A program made the position numbers and the translations under genes. DNA of 64,000 nucleotides. Origin: Garcia nutans. Taxonomy: Eukaryota > Streptophyta > Magnoliopsida > Malpighiales > Euphorbiaceae. The stretch covers positions 8,060,001 to 8,124,000 of the forward strand of contig CANTUV010000015.1 of assembly GCA_947685225.1 (NCBI GenBank), written 5' to 3'. The notes under the pieces were generated by a model. The model did no database searches. It was not told the origin of the DNA and saw only the letters and a list, made by a program, of their open reading frames with translations. Positions 1 through 10,661 of the stretch are shown here, in pieces; position 1 is the first letter of the stretch; every line of letters starts with the position of its first letter.

Positions 1-6
1 CAATAG

Positions 7-956
7 ATGAATCTGAAGTGTCCAGATCTATCTCATTTCTCAGCAGTATTTACCATAGAAGATAACAGCAATAGTTTCTGGAAAGAAAAATTTATCTCTA
101 GTTTACTACCCTTATTTCCTGACAGGGTGAGAACAAGGATCAAGAATAAACATGCAGGTGTTATTCCATATGATAACTATACATATGAAGAATTGGCTGC
201 TGAAGTCATTGCTGAAGAATTGCTCTTTATAATGAAATGAAGATCCATAAGATCAAGAATTCTCATAGAACAGGAAAAGTTCTATTGGGAAAATTCTGTG
301 AGCAGTATGGTTATCTGTCCTTATTTGCTCAGGACAAGAAGTCTTATAAGACTAATAAAAGAAAAGGGTCTTATAGATCAAAACCAAGAAAGTGTTATTA
401 TAGATCTAATAGAAGGTATAGTACATTCCTTAAAAGGAAATGAGCTTTTAATATTCAGAAGCCTCAAAAATCTGTTACCTGTTACAAGTGTGGAAAAATA
501 GGACATTATGCTAATAGGTGTAATGTAAAGCAACAGATTCAAGCTTTAACTTGTGATGATGATCTTAAGAGGTCATTAATGGAGATTTTTGTGAAAGATA
601 CTGAATTTGAATTGGAAGATAATCAAATCAATTATAATTCAGAATCCAGTTCGTCTTCTTCTTTATCCTCTTATAAATCTAGCTGTAGTGGTAAATGTGA
701 TTATTACAAGTCACTTTGTGCCATGAACAACTTATGTGTTTTGACTAGAGAAGAAGATGCACTACTCAATCTTATTCACCATATTGAGGATAGAGAAGAA
801 AAGAAACAACAAATAGAGAAGTATTTAAAAATCTATCAAGAAAAGTCTAATGAGACTATTTCACAAACTTCCCTTGAACAAAAACTAGTTAATGAGCTAG
901 ACAGACCATATGACTCAAAAGTCATTATGGACAATAAAAAATTAAAGGCCTCTTAA
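7..956 (+). pseudogene. Endogenous pararetrovirus coat-protein region, broken
   Basis: This is a decayed Caulimoviridae polyprotein segment. Positions 7-240 read as a capsid-like stretch with an acidic, aromatic pattern (WKEKFISSLLPLFPDRVR, then IPYDNYTYEEL). Frame changes and a stop follow near 237-440. At 480-521 there is a CCHC zinc knuckle (CYKCGKIGHYANRC), the nucleic-acid-binding motif of caulimovirid coat proteins. The same frame continues to 956 with an acidic, serine-rich tail and a second Cys cluster (CSGKCDYYKSLC). The reading frame is open at the left window edge, so upstream parts lie outside. Order and motifs fit a petuvirus/florendovirus-like virus, but genus is inferred only weakly. 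It cannot be expressed as one protein because of the frameshifts. Confidence 0.72.
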
Positions 957-1578
957 TAGAGAACCTACTATTGGTAAATTAAAAGCTAAAATTAATTATG
1001 TTAAATCAGAATTAAAAGCTCTTAAAAATAGAGTTTCATTTCTTGAGTTAACTAATACTATAATTAACTCTCACGAAATTCCTTATGAGGAATTTATCTC
1101 TACAAACGAAGCTATAGATGGCACACATATATTACAGTGGTGGTCAATAAAGAATTTATGTTCAAAACTATAGCTCTAATCGACTCAGGTGCAGATTTAA
1201 ATAGTATCAATGAAGGGCTAGTTCCATCAAGGTATTTCTCTAAAACAATAGAGAAATTAAATATAACAGACAGTTAAACAATGAGAGTTAATTATAAGCT
1301 TTCTAGTGCAGCTGTTTGTAATGATGGAATATTTTTTGAAATCCCTTTTACGAAGGTCAGAGGATTATCTCATCCAGTCATCCTTGGAAATCCTTTTTTT
1401 TTTTTGCATATGCTCTAACCAATTAAGAGTATATATGAAGAAGGAATAGTTACTGAGATAAAGGGAAGAGAAATCATTTTCTATTTCATTACTCGACTAA
1501 AAGAAAAGGAGATTGATCTTATTTCTAGACCAATAAAGAATAAAACAAAGTTCTTGACTTCCTTATCTCAAGAAGTGC
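957..1578 (+). pseudogene. Endogenous pararetrovirus linker and aspartic protease, broken
   Basis: After a frameshift near 956 the sequence reads as a charged heptad-like helix (LKAKINYVKSELKALKNR), probably a short coiled coil. It then shifts again near 1139 into an aspartic protease. The catalytic triplet Asp-Ser-Gly is at 1182-1190 within ALIDSGADLN, and a flap/ILGNPF-like segment lies at about 1375-1400, followed by a poly-T run and stops. Stops at about 1276 and 1419 show decay. The order coat protein, protease, then RT (resuming at 26380) is the Caulimoviridae order. The segment ends where the LTR of element B begins at 1579, with possible TSD agtgc at 1574-1578. Confidence 0.7.
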
Positions 1579-1783
1579 TGATGAGGAAACTATAAGCAAG
1601 CTTGATGAATCTACACAAGGCAGCAAATATGTTGATGATATCATTATGCCAAGTGGACCAATCACAAGATCACAATCAAAGAAACTTCAGCATGTGTACC
1701 AACACTTCATTCAAAGGTGGATTAATGAAGAGGGAGACCAACTTGTACTGAATATGATGGATCATGAAGAGGAAGCCAGAAAC
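1579..1783 (+). repeat. Element B 5' LTR, first piece
   Basis: First 205 bp of the 5' LTR of element B, starting TGATGAGGAAAC. It carries the same reading frame that ends Pol at the 3' LTR (GPITRSQSKKLQH, at about 1655-1695). The last five bases, gaaac (1779-1783), are the TSD made by insertion of A1 and recur at 9142-9146, where the LTR resumes. Confidence 0.85.
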
Positions 1784-2665
1784 TGACGCGGACCCTTAGC
1801 AATGATGGCAGCAAACCCAACGTATAACAATGGTAGAGAACTCCTTGAAACTTGATAATCACCTCCTAAGGAACCCAACGCCTATAAAGAGACGCGAACT
1901 CACTATGATTGAAGGATTTAGTTGGTAAGAAGAAGGAAAATGCCACAACTCTTGTTGATAAGTAAACCTAATTCTTGATGCAAAGAAAGAATTAAAGAAT
2001 CCACTCTAATCTCTCTCACACGAAAATTCACAAGAAGAACTTGTAGAAGAATTCGAAAATTTTTATTAATTGTTGTAGTCTGAAATTCGGCCTAATAGTG
2101 CCCTTAAATAAGGGTTACAAAATTCCTAATTGCATATGGAAAATTAAGAATAAAACATTCCTAATTGCATAAGGAAAATTAAGACTGAAACATTCCTAAT
2201 TACATAAGGAAAACATTCCTAATTGCATAAGGAAAACATAAAGTATGGAAACAAAATCCTAATCCACTAAGGAAAATATAAAGTATGGAAACAAAATCCT
2301 AATCCACTAAGGAAAATATAAAGTATGGAAACAACCAAACTAATCCCTTCAACATAAGAAACGCCCCATACTATTTGGGTTGTCCATGGGCCTTAAATTA
2401 CTTCCCAAGGCTTTATATGAACCCCCATGGACCTTTCTTGCACGTTGGACCTTTCTTTAGCTAGCCTTTAGCTTTCACACTAAGCATCATAATTAGCTTT
2501 GGTGTGCCTTCTTCAAGCTCTATCTCCATCTTCTTGAATGATAATTCTTGAAGCTCTTTGGAAATCTCTTCTTGAATATGCAAAGCCATACTAGCTTGAT
2601 ATCTCTTTGCCTTGCTCCTAGTGATTAGTCCACTTGCTAGTTTCAAGGGATCCTTTCTTGCATCA
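1784..2665 (-). repeat. A1 3' LTR (882 bp), including the end of pol
   Basis: Begins TGACGCGG and ends GCATCA on the plus strand. It pairs with 8283-9141, which is shorter because one unit of an internal tandem repeat is missing. The repeats are imperfect copies of two short units, one with CCTAATTGCATAAGGAAAA (about 2125-2235) and one with AAGTATGGAAACAAAATCC (about 2238-2330). The last 205 bp (2461-2665) encode the C-terminal tail of Pol on the minus strand. Confidence 0.9.
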
Positions 2666-3654
2666 TTCTCCCCCTCTTCAAAAAGATTTGTCCTCAAATC
2701 TGCATCATCAAAAGGAGAAGGATCACTTACATTGAAAGTAGCACTAACATTATACGTACCTGGTAAGTCGATCTTGTAGGCATTGTCATTAATCTTCTCC
2801 AGCACTTGGAATGGGCCATCTCCTCTAGCTTGCAACTTGTTCTTCCTTTGGTTAGGAAACCTTTCTTTTTGAAAATGCACCCAAACCTAATCTCCTACTT
2901 GAAACTTCATCTCACGTCTCCCTCTATTTGCAGAATCAGCATATCTCTTGTTCCTTTTCTCAATATTCACCCTTGCTTTCTCATGCATCTCTTTCACCAA
3001 TTTAGCTTTCTTCTCACCATCTAAACTAACAAGCTCATGAGAAGGTAAAGGAACAAGATCCAAAACTGTTAGTGGGTTAAAACCATAAACAAGCTCAAAA
3101 GGTGAATATCCTGTAGAAGAATGAATAGCACGATTATAAGCAAACTCAATAAATGGCAAACAATCTTCCCAAGAACTCAAATTCTTACCTACTAAAGCTC
3201 TCAACATGGTACCTAAAGTTCTGTTTATGACTTCTGTTTGTCCATCCATTTGAGGATGACAAGTGGTGGAAAATAACAATTTGGTACCTAACGTTCCCCA
3301 AAGCACACGCCAAAAGTGAGACAAAAACTTGGTGTCTCTATCAGAAACTATGGATTTTGGTATCCCATGAATTTGAACCACCTCCCTAAAGAAGAGTTCG
3401 GCCACTAAACTAACATCATCACTCTTATGACATGGGATAAAGTGTGCCATCTTACTAAACCTATCAACAACCACAAATATGCTATCTCTCCCCCTTTTAG
3501 TCCTTGGTAATCCTAAAACAAAGTCCATACTAATGTCCATCCAAGGAGAACTAGGAACGGGTAATGGCATATACAAACCATGAGGCATAGACTTAGACTT
3601 AGCTTGCCTACAAGCCAAACAAGCCTTACAAATCTGAATTACATCCCTTTTCAT
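2461..3654 (-). pseudogene. A1 integrase and C-terminal tail, one internal stop
   Basis: Integrase of element A1, read from 3654 down. The remnant begins within the HHCC zinc-binding domain (CKACLACRQAKSKS). The DDE core follows: Asp in DISMDFVLGLP, Asp in SDRDTKFLSHFW, Glu in the SWEDCLPFIEFAYNR region, with the CHPQMDGQTEV motif between. A stop at about 2884-2886 (after KFQVGD) cuts the C-terminal domain. Without it the frame continues through KERFPNQRK and INDNAYKIDLPG to a tail with GLITRSKAKRYQ, ending at 2461 inside the LTR. The tail matches the position of the CR-type targeting region of CRM elements. Upstream, the end of RNase H and the first zinc ligands are damaged by a short deletion (about 3655-3765). 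Confidence 0.88.
2666..2679 (-). promoter_or_regulatory. A1 polypurine tract
   Basis: On the minus strand GAAGAGGGGGAGAA lies directly before the 3' LTR start TGATGCAAG. This is the expected plus-strand primer site for reverse transcription. The same kind of tract precedes the 3' LTR in A2, B, B3, C and F. Confidence 0.85.
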
Positions 3655-3765
3655 ATTCGGCCAATAAAGTGTTCATTCAGCATGTCTAAAGTCTTATCAA
3701 CTCCAAAATGGCCCATCAAACCCCCACAATGTGATTCTAATACTAGCAAATCTCTCATAGAACAT

Positions 3766-5733
3766 CTAGGCACCATGCTCACAAGCATCATAAACATTGC
3801 CAAAATCAGAATCACCAACATATAAGTCCTTTATACATTCAAATCCAAGCAATTTAGTACTCAAAACATTAAGTAAAGCGTACCTCCTTGAAAGTGCATC
3901 TGCCACTACATTGTCTTTACCTTGCTTGTATTTGATCACATAAGGAAACTTCTCAATCTTCCCAACCCATTTTGCATGTCTTTTATTCAACTTGCCTTGC
4001 CCTCTCAAATGCTTCAATGATTCATGGTCTGAATGGATCACGAATTCCTTGGGCAGCAAATAATGCTCCCATACTTCCAATGCTCTTACCAAAGCATATA
4101 GCTCCTTGTCATAAGTTGAATAATTCAGTTTTGCTCCATTAAGCTTTTCACTAAAGTATGCAATGGGCTTCTTCTCTTGCATCAAAACAGCTTCAATACC
4201 TACACCAAAAGCATCACATTCAATTTCAAAAGTAGAATCAAAGTTAGGTAAAGTTAAAACGGGTGTAGTAGAAAGCTTCTCTTTCAAAGCATCAAATGCT
4301 TCTTGTTGCTCCTTTCCCCAAACAAACCCCACTTCTTTCTTGATTATGCTAGTCATAGGGGCTGCCAATGTAGAGAAATTAGGGACAAATCTCCTATAGA
4401 AGCTTGCCAATCCGTGAAAACTCCTCACTTCTGTCACACTTGACGGATTCGGCCACTCTTGGATAGCTTTCACCTTCTCTTAATCAACTTCAATTCCCTA
4501 CATACTCACAACAAAAACAAGAAAAACAACCCTATCTAGGCAAAAAGAACACTTCTTAAGCTTAGCATAAAGGTTTTGCTCCCTAAGGATTTCAAGCACA
4601 TTCCTAACATGTTTAACATGTTCTTCCTCAGTTTTGCTATAAATCAGAATATCATCAAAGTAAACTACCACAAACTTACCTAAATAAGCTCTCAAAACAT
4701 GGTTCATTAATCTCATGAAAGTACTAGGTGCATTAGATAAACCAAAAGGCATAACTAACCATTCATACAAACCATATTTCATTTTGAAGGCAGTCTTCCA
4801 TTCATCTCCAGGCTTCATGCGAATTTGATGATAACCACTCATAAGATCAATCTTTGTGAAATATTTCGCCCCATGAAATTCGTCCAACATGTCATCAAGT
4901 CTAGGAATGGGGTGTCTATACTTCACAGTAATATTCTTCACAGCCCTACAATCAACACACATCCTCCAAGAACCATCTTTCTTGGGTACTAATAAGACTG
5001 GGACGGCACAAGGACTAAGGCTCTCGCGAACCAAGCCTTTCTCCAAAAGCTCTTCAACTTCTCTTTGCATCTCTTTTGTCTCCATAGGATTGCTCCTATA
5101 TGCTGGCCGGTTTGGAATTGTAGAACCGGGTATGAAGTCAATTTGATGTTCAATCCCTCTTAATGGTGGCAAACCACTAGGAATGTCTTCAGGAAACACA
5201 TCCTTAAATTCCTGCAACAAAGACACAAAACTAGAAGGTAAAGAATCAAGAGATTCTTCACTGTCAGCAAGTAACGATTCTTTATACATAATAATGAGTA
5301 CAGAATGCCCTACATCTATCTCTCTTGCTCTTGCATAAAAAGTATGTTTTGCTTTTTCTCCTTGCTTATTTTCTCTCACCAATGGGCCATTTATTTGTTT
5401 GCTTACTTTCTTTTGACTCTCGGTCTCTTTTCCCTTTCTGCACTCACTAACTTTTTTATTTTCTCTCTCCCTACCCTTAGAATTACCCTTGGGTGTTGAA
5501 GAAACATCATTGGCCAAATTTGAACCCCCTTGATTTATGTTGGCCGAAACTTCTTTCTCCCTCTCTAGCATCCTCTTCTGATCTTCATACACCTCTTGAG
5601 GTGATAATGGTGCTAGAACAACCTTCTTTCCTTCATAAGTAAAGGTATACTTATTAGAAAAGCCATCATGTTGTGCCCTTCTATCATGCTGCCATCGTCT
5701 TCCTAATTGCAAATGTCCAGCTTGCATTGGCAC
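3766..5733 (-). pseudogene. A1 reverse transcriptase and RNase H, broken
   Basis: RT domain of A1. From 5733 down come the end of the protease-RT linker, then GIEHQIDFIPGS, LVPKKDGSWRMCVDCRA and HPIPRLDDMLDE. The catalytic motif is YFDD at about 4652-4665, and MPFGLSNAPSTFM precedes it. A frame disruption and stops at about 4474-4500 (VFLVFVVSM then stop) separate it from the connection and RNase H part at 3766-4473. RNase H shows ECDAFG (usually DAS), YSTYDKELYA, SDHESLKHLRG and ADALSRRY. The nuclease Asp/Glu residues appear mostly present, but the polyprotein cannot be read through. Confidence 0.88.
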
Positions 5734-5739
5734 TACATC

Positions 5740-6253
5740 TCACAAAACCTCATCTTTATACCACCCAATGGAGAATGGTACCTTGACTTGCTTCAACACT
5801 TTTACTTCCCCAGCATCATTGAACCATTGCAACTTGTAAGGATTGGGATGTTTAAAACAAGTTAACCCCAATTTATCCACCATTGTAGTACTAGCAGCAT
5901 TGGTACAACTTCCACCATCAATGATAAGTGTACAAACCTTACCATTCACTAAACACCTAGAGTGGAAAAGATTCTCCCTTTGATCCAAGCCTTCTTCCTT
6001 GACTTGAATATTCAACGCTCTTCTAGTAACAAGCATCTCTCCATGTTCAGCATTCTATACTTGATTCTCCTAAGCCTCTTCATCATATTCGGCCCTATCA
6101 CCACATTCTGCCTCCTCTTCTTCTTCATGTTCAGATTCTGATTCAATTTCCCCTTCATGGGTAGCAATCATCACCCTCTTATTCGGACATTGAGAAGCAA
6201 TGTGTCCACTTCCCAAACACTTGTAGCATTTAATTTCCCTACTTGGAGTAGGT
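5740..6253 (-). pseudogene. A1 zinc knuckle and protease, frameshifted
   Basis: From about 6240 down: a CCHC knuckle (CYKCLGSGHIASQC), an acidic linker (ESESEHEEEEEA), a stop near 6068, then the retropepsin with the catalytic motif IIDGGSCTN (DGG in place of DSG or DTG) and KLQWFNDAGEV. A stop after YKDEVL (about 5738) precedes the RT frame. DGGS at this position is common to A, B and C here. Confidence 0.82.
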
Positions 6254-7288
6254 CTAGAAGGTGTTTCCTTGGCTATTTTTTGCATCCCCATCATTCGGCT
6301 TCTTGAAATTAGGATTGTAGGAAGAATTCTTTTGGAAAGAACCCTTGTAATCCCCTTTGTAGGAACCTCCACTCGAACTTGAACCCTTGAAGTTTGAAAA
6401 TTTTCCACTAGCTTTAGAGTAGCTAGTTTTCGAAATAGCTTTATTCTTCAATCTTCTCTCTATCTTCATGACCTTTTAAATTAACTCTTCCATTGTGTTG
6501 AATTCATACATCTCCAATTCATTGGCTATGTTCAAATTCAATCTCCCAAGAAATCGTGACATCTTCTTGTCTTCATCTTCATCAATATTTGCCCTAGCCA
6601 TGATCATCTCCATCTCTTTGTGGTACTCTTCCACACTTCTTCCACCTTGAACTAGTCTTGCTAGTCGATTGTACAAATCCCGAATGTAGTGAGATGGTAC
6701 AAATCGGCTTCTCATTAGTTCTTTCAAGGTTGACCATTCAGGAATAGGCCTCATACCTTTCCCTCTTCTATTAGCTTTCAATTGATCCCACCAAAAGGTA
6801 GCATACCCCTTGAACTCTACGGCTTCCAAAACTGATTTCTTCTCTTTGGTGTTGTTATGGCATTCAAAAATCTGATCAACTTTCCTCTCCCATTCTATGA
6901 ACTCTTCTGCATTGTTCTTTCCTTCAAAGGAAGGAATCTTCATCTTGATGGAAGTAAGGTCACCATCAGTGGTAGGTTGATTTCCACCTTCATCTTCATC
7001 TTCTACCCTTTCGGCTACTTCTAGGGCTTCAAGATTTAATTGCCCTTCTCTCCTAAGCACTCTTCTAGCTCGCATTATGGGATTTGGATGTGCGGCTGGC
7101 TGCCCTTGTTGCACTTGCTAAATTTGTTGCACTTGTTGCATTTGTTGTGCTTGCCGTGCTGCATTCTCTTGCAATCTAGTATCCATCATCTCCATTCGAC
7201 CAAGCATTGCTGCCAAAGTCTCATTAAGCCTAGCCAAGCTTTCGGCCATAGCTCCTTCTTTGCTAGTCTCTTCTCCTTTTCCAGCCAT
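6254..7288 (-). pseudogene. A1 gag, broken
   Basis: Start chosen at the ATG at 7286-7288 (MAGKGEETSKEG), shared with A2 at 49237-49239. The N-terminal part is a helical, Gln-rich stretch (QQMQQVQQI) with a stop at about 7118. The retrotransposon gag core follows at 6476-7114: IKMKIPSFEGKN, EWERKVDQIFECH, WWDQLKANRRG, RFVPSHYIRDLYNRL and SVEEYHKEMEM. A second stop near 6478 and a frameshift before the knuckle break it. The basic, Ser/Gly-rich linker (SSSSGGSYKGDYKG) leads to the CCHC motif. Role in a live element: capsid assembly and RNA packaging. Confidence 0.88.
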
Positions 7289-8268
7289 GTTAACAAACAA
7301 ACAAACTCAAAGAAACAAGATTAGTAATAATCGAAATTCACTCAAGTGTTTAGAATTACCTCACTTTTCTTATCTTCCTTGATTGCACTTCAGAACCAAG
7401 CTCACCAACCAACAATTGTCAAGTCATTCAAGAAACTAGAACCTAAATCCTAGAACTAGATAGAAAACAAGACAAGTATCCGGAGGCAATGCAAGGTAAT
7501 TTGCACTACACGATATAAAACCAAGTATCGACACAAGAAAATGATACTTAGCAATGTAATGGAGTTAAAAGCTAGATAAAGAAATCAGAAACAATGTAGC
7601 CAATAAACAAGACAAATTTGGATATAATGAATCAAAAACAACCCACACTTGGCAAGCTGCTTTATGGACCTAATCAATTCTACCCAAAAACACTAGCTTC
7701 TAGACTCTAATTCCCACATAAAACACTCAAATAATATGAATATTAAGGTCTGATTTTCGAATTCCAAAAGCCCTTCAAAAGGTGAAATTTTTCGCGCAAA
7801 AAATTTTATTACTTCTAACCCACCTAGATATGATCCTTAGCACCCAAATAGCAAGAATATCAAACAATTTTTTGCTTCCTCTCACTATCCCCTTGATTCG
7901 GGACTTAATTTACTCCCAAGAACTTTTCGAAATATGGACTTAATTCGCAACCCCAGATTCACTCAAAATCAAATCGAAATCAAACTTGAACAAAAACTCT
8001 AGCTTTTGCTTTCTTTCAAGAACTCTAATCTTGATTTCGAATCCAATTCAGATGCAAGGCCTAGGTTTTGAAATTCAATCAGACTCCTTTTCCTAGGTTT
8101 CGAATTACTCTTTGAACAATCTTTAGGCTTTTTGAATTTTGATATATGACTTTTTTTTTCGAAAATTAAAGACTAGACTCTCTAAGAACCCTAAAATGCA
8201 GAAACTTAAAAGACCTAAAATAACAAACCCTAGAAAGACAAAGTAGATAAAAATTACATTGTAGCAAG
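7289..8268 (-). other. A1 leader (untranslated region between PBS and gag)
   Basis: About 980 bp without a coding frame. Short minus-strand frames around 8123-8377 lie partly in the LTR and have no family features. The sequence is AT-rich with several TTTCGAATT-like words. The equivalent stretch of A2 is 49240-51101, interrupted there by solo LTR H. Confidence 0.7.
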
Positions 8269-8280
8269 GCTCTGATACCA
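8269..8280 (-). promoter_or_regulatory. A1 primer-binding site, initiator tRNA-Met
   Basis: The minus strand reads TGGTATCAGAGC, complementary to the 3' end of plant initiator tRNA-Met, two bases from the LTR end. It fixes the orientation of A1 as minus. Confidence 0.92.
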
Positions 8281-8282
8281 AA

Positions 8283-9141
8283 TGACGCGGACCCTTAGCA
8301 ACGATGGCATCAAACCCAACGTATAACAATGGTAGAGAACTCCTTGAAACTTGATAATCACCTCCCAAGGAACCCAACGCCTATAAAGAGACGCGAACTC
8401 ACTATGATTGAAGGATTTATTTGGTAAGAAGAAGGAAAACGCCACAACTCTTGTTAATAAGTAAACCTAATTCTTGATGCAAAGAAAGAATTAAAGAATC
8501 CACTCTAATCTCTCTCACACGAAAATTCACAAGAAGAACTTGTAGAAGAATTCAAAAATTTTTATTAATTGTTGTATTCTGAAATTCGGCCTAATAGTGC
8601 CCTTAAATAAGGGTTAAAAAATTCCTAATTGCATATGGAAAATTAATACTAAAACATTCCTAATTGCATAAGGAAAATTAAGACTGAAACATTCCTAATT
8701 GCATAAGGAAAACATAAAGTATGGAAACAAAATCCTAATCCACTAAGGAAAATATAAAGTATGGAAACAAAATCCTAATCCACTAAGGAAAATATAAAGT
8801 ATGGAAACAACCAAACTAATCCCTTCAACATAAGAAACGCCCCACACTATTTGGGCTATCCATGGGCCTTAAATTACTTCCCAAGGCTTTGTATGAACCC
8901 CCATGGACCTTTCTTGCACGTTGGACCTTTCTTTAGCTAGCCTTTAGCTTCCACACTAAGCATCATAATTAGCTTTGGTGTGCCTTCTTCAAGCTCTATC
9001 TCCATCTTCTTGAATGATAATTCTTGAAGCTCTTTGGAAATCTCTTCTTGAATATGCAAAGCCATACTAGCTTGATATCTCTTTGCCTTGTTCCTAGTGA
9101 TTGGTCCACTTGCTAGTTTCAAGGGATCCTTTCTTGCATCA
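8283..9141 (-). repeat. A1 5' LTR (859 bp)
   Basis: Partner of 1784-2665. It holds one repeat unit fewer and keeps the Pol-tail frame (minus, 8937-9122, GPITRNKAKRYQ) although it is the 5' copy. TSD gaaac follows at 9142-9146. Confidence 0.9.
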
Positions 9142-9146
9142 GAAAC

Positions 9147-9722
9147 TCACGAAGAAGCATGAAGAATCTGCCCATAAGTATGGTGATAGGAATTAGCATG
9201 AATTTGGAATATAATATTGATGTGTTTTAGTGCTAGTGTGACTAGACACATGTGAAGCGACACCAAAATACATGTAGAATCTTTCCATCAATGTTGTCAT
9301 AATTATGTTCAGTAATTTAGAATATATTATTGATGTGGATGAATAATTAATGCTATTGTGACTAGATACATGTAAACCTAGACTTTTAAGCCATTAATTC
9401 TTCTTTTCCAATTATATGGGGAGGGGAAAAAGAATTGAAGGGGGTTACTATGGATTTCCAGTTTATGCTGAATGTAATTGATGTGTTTTCAAGTTTGAGA
9501 GGTTTTCTTCTTATTCTTGTTGCATGAAGAATTGGTTCTAACTTATCAAGTCTAACTTGTGGCATTTAAATCAATTCATTTCTTCATCCCAATCACCCAA
9601 GTTCTCAATTACAGGTTAGTTGTGAGTTTGGTAGGGAGGATTTGTTTTTGAGTTCTAAGATTCAATGCTAGATGTGTATGTGGGGTTCTATATGTAATAT
9701 TTGATCCATGGATTCAGCATCA
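9147..9722 (+). repeat. Element B 5' LTR, second piece
   Basis: Resumes the B LTR after A1. The frame continues the tail with RRSMKNLPIS and then runs into non-coding LTR ending ATTCAGCATCA. Joined with 1579-1783 it gives 781 bp, the same length as 25599-26379. Confidence 0.85.
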
Positions 9723-9724
9723 TT

Positions 9725-9736
9725 TGGTATCAGAGC
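9725..9736 (+). promoter_or_regulatory. Element B primer-binding site, initiator tRNA-Met
   Basis: TGGTATCAGAGC two bases after the LTR end, intact. Confidence 0.92.
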
Positions 9737-10661
9737 TTTGACTTGAAGATAAGTCTCTAGGTATCTTTTATATTTTAATTATCCAAAAGAAAAAAAAAAC
9801 AACCAGATTCAGTTTCTATGTCTCTTCATTTTCTATTTTTGTTGCACCTTGTTCTTGTTCTTCAAATATGTGGATTTTTATTTATCTTTTCAATTTCTAT
9901 CCTTATTTACTGAAAGTTCAACAAACAAAAAAAAGAAGGAAAAGATCAAAAGAAAAAAAACAATAAAAAAAGAGAATCATATTCAACTTCCTCAACATAA
10001 AAGAAAAAAAATTCATACTTGTTTATGTCCAATATTTTTCTGTACAAGTGTTTGAGATTTTTTCCATATTTATACCATTAACAGCTTGCTGCCTTATTAC
10101 ATTTGATCAAATTACATCAGCTCCTCATTATGCATCCATTTGGCATTTAAAATCTGATATTTAGAGCATATCTTGCATTGAGAATAGATTTAGGTTGCAT
10201 ATTTAGATTACTCATTGGAGTGATTTAGATTCTATTTTTCAATATACAGAATTGTTTTTCTTTGTATTATCAGTTTCATTCTTTCATATACCTCTTATTT
10301 CTTGTATGCATTAAGTAGCTAATTCTCAATCATAGTTACTTTTGTTTGATTAACACAAATACTTTTTGCTTCTTGTGTTAACTTTCAGTTCTTGTTGTTT
10401 AAATTAAATTGCTTCTATAATTGTTGAAGTCATTTTGTTCATTAGGTTCCTTGTAGAGTCTTTAAAATAAAACTTGTTTTACTTGATTTAAGTGGAGTTA
10501 GTTCTGAAATTCAACTTGATAAAAGGAGAATTGAGAGGTAACAAGGACCAAGTTTTGAGTGTAATACAAGAGGAGTGACAATCTATTCTTCGTGAAACAC
10601 GTAAGGGAGTGTGGTGAGAAAATTTTTCTGTACTAACATTTTCTTGCAGGTTCTTTATACC
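9737..10661 (+). other. Element B leader
   Basis: About 925 bp of AT-rich untranslated leader with A- and T-runs. The short frame at 9849-10055 is low-complexity (Lys-rich) and not a gene. The end of the leader holds the conserved motif listed at 10595-10618. Confidence 0.65.
10595..10618 (+). promoter_or_regulatory. Conserved pre-gag leader motif (B copy)
   Basis: AAACACGTAAGGGAGTGTGG followed by TGAG, 44 bases before the gag ATG. Matching motifs precede gag in C (18797-18820), F (27745-27770), G (34410-34433, minus), B2 (14346-14368, minus) and B3 (42350-42374, minus). Function unknown. An RNA packaging or dimer signal, or a splice donor (GTGAG), are possible. A pyrimidine-rich tract with CAG follows at about 10642-10649. 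Confidence 0.55.

Larger units (their letters stand above)
1784..9141 (-). mobile_element. Element A1: Ty3/gypsy CRM-like retrotransposon, nearly full-length
   Basis: A complete but decayed element inserted in the 5' LTR of B. Both ends are TG...CA, and the TSD gaaac is perfect (1779-1783 and 9142-9146). On the minus strand the order is 5' LTR (8283-9141), PBS for initiator tRNA-Met (8269-8280), leader, gag, zinc knuckle, protease, RT, RNase H, integrase, PPT (2666-2679) and 3' LTR (1784-2665). Stops and frameshifts in gag, protease and RT, plus a short deletion before the integrase core, make it non-functional. It belongs to the same family as A2 (43625-52056) and solo LTR A3 (15858-16734). 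Confidence 0.93.

Noticed and set aside
1..1578. A replication-competent virus copy
   Set aside because: Multiple stops and frameshifts in all three pieces, no movement-protein region visible, and 36 kb of insertions between them.
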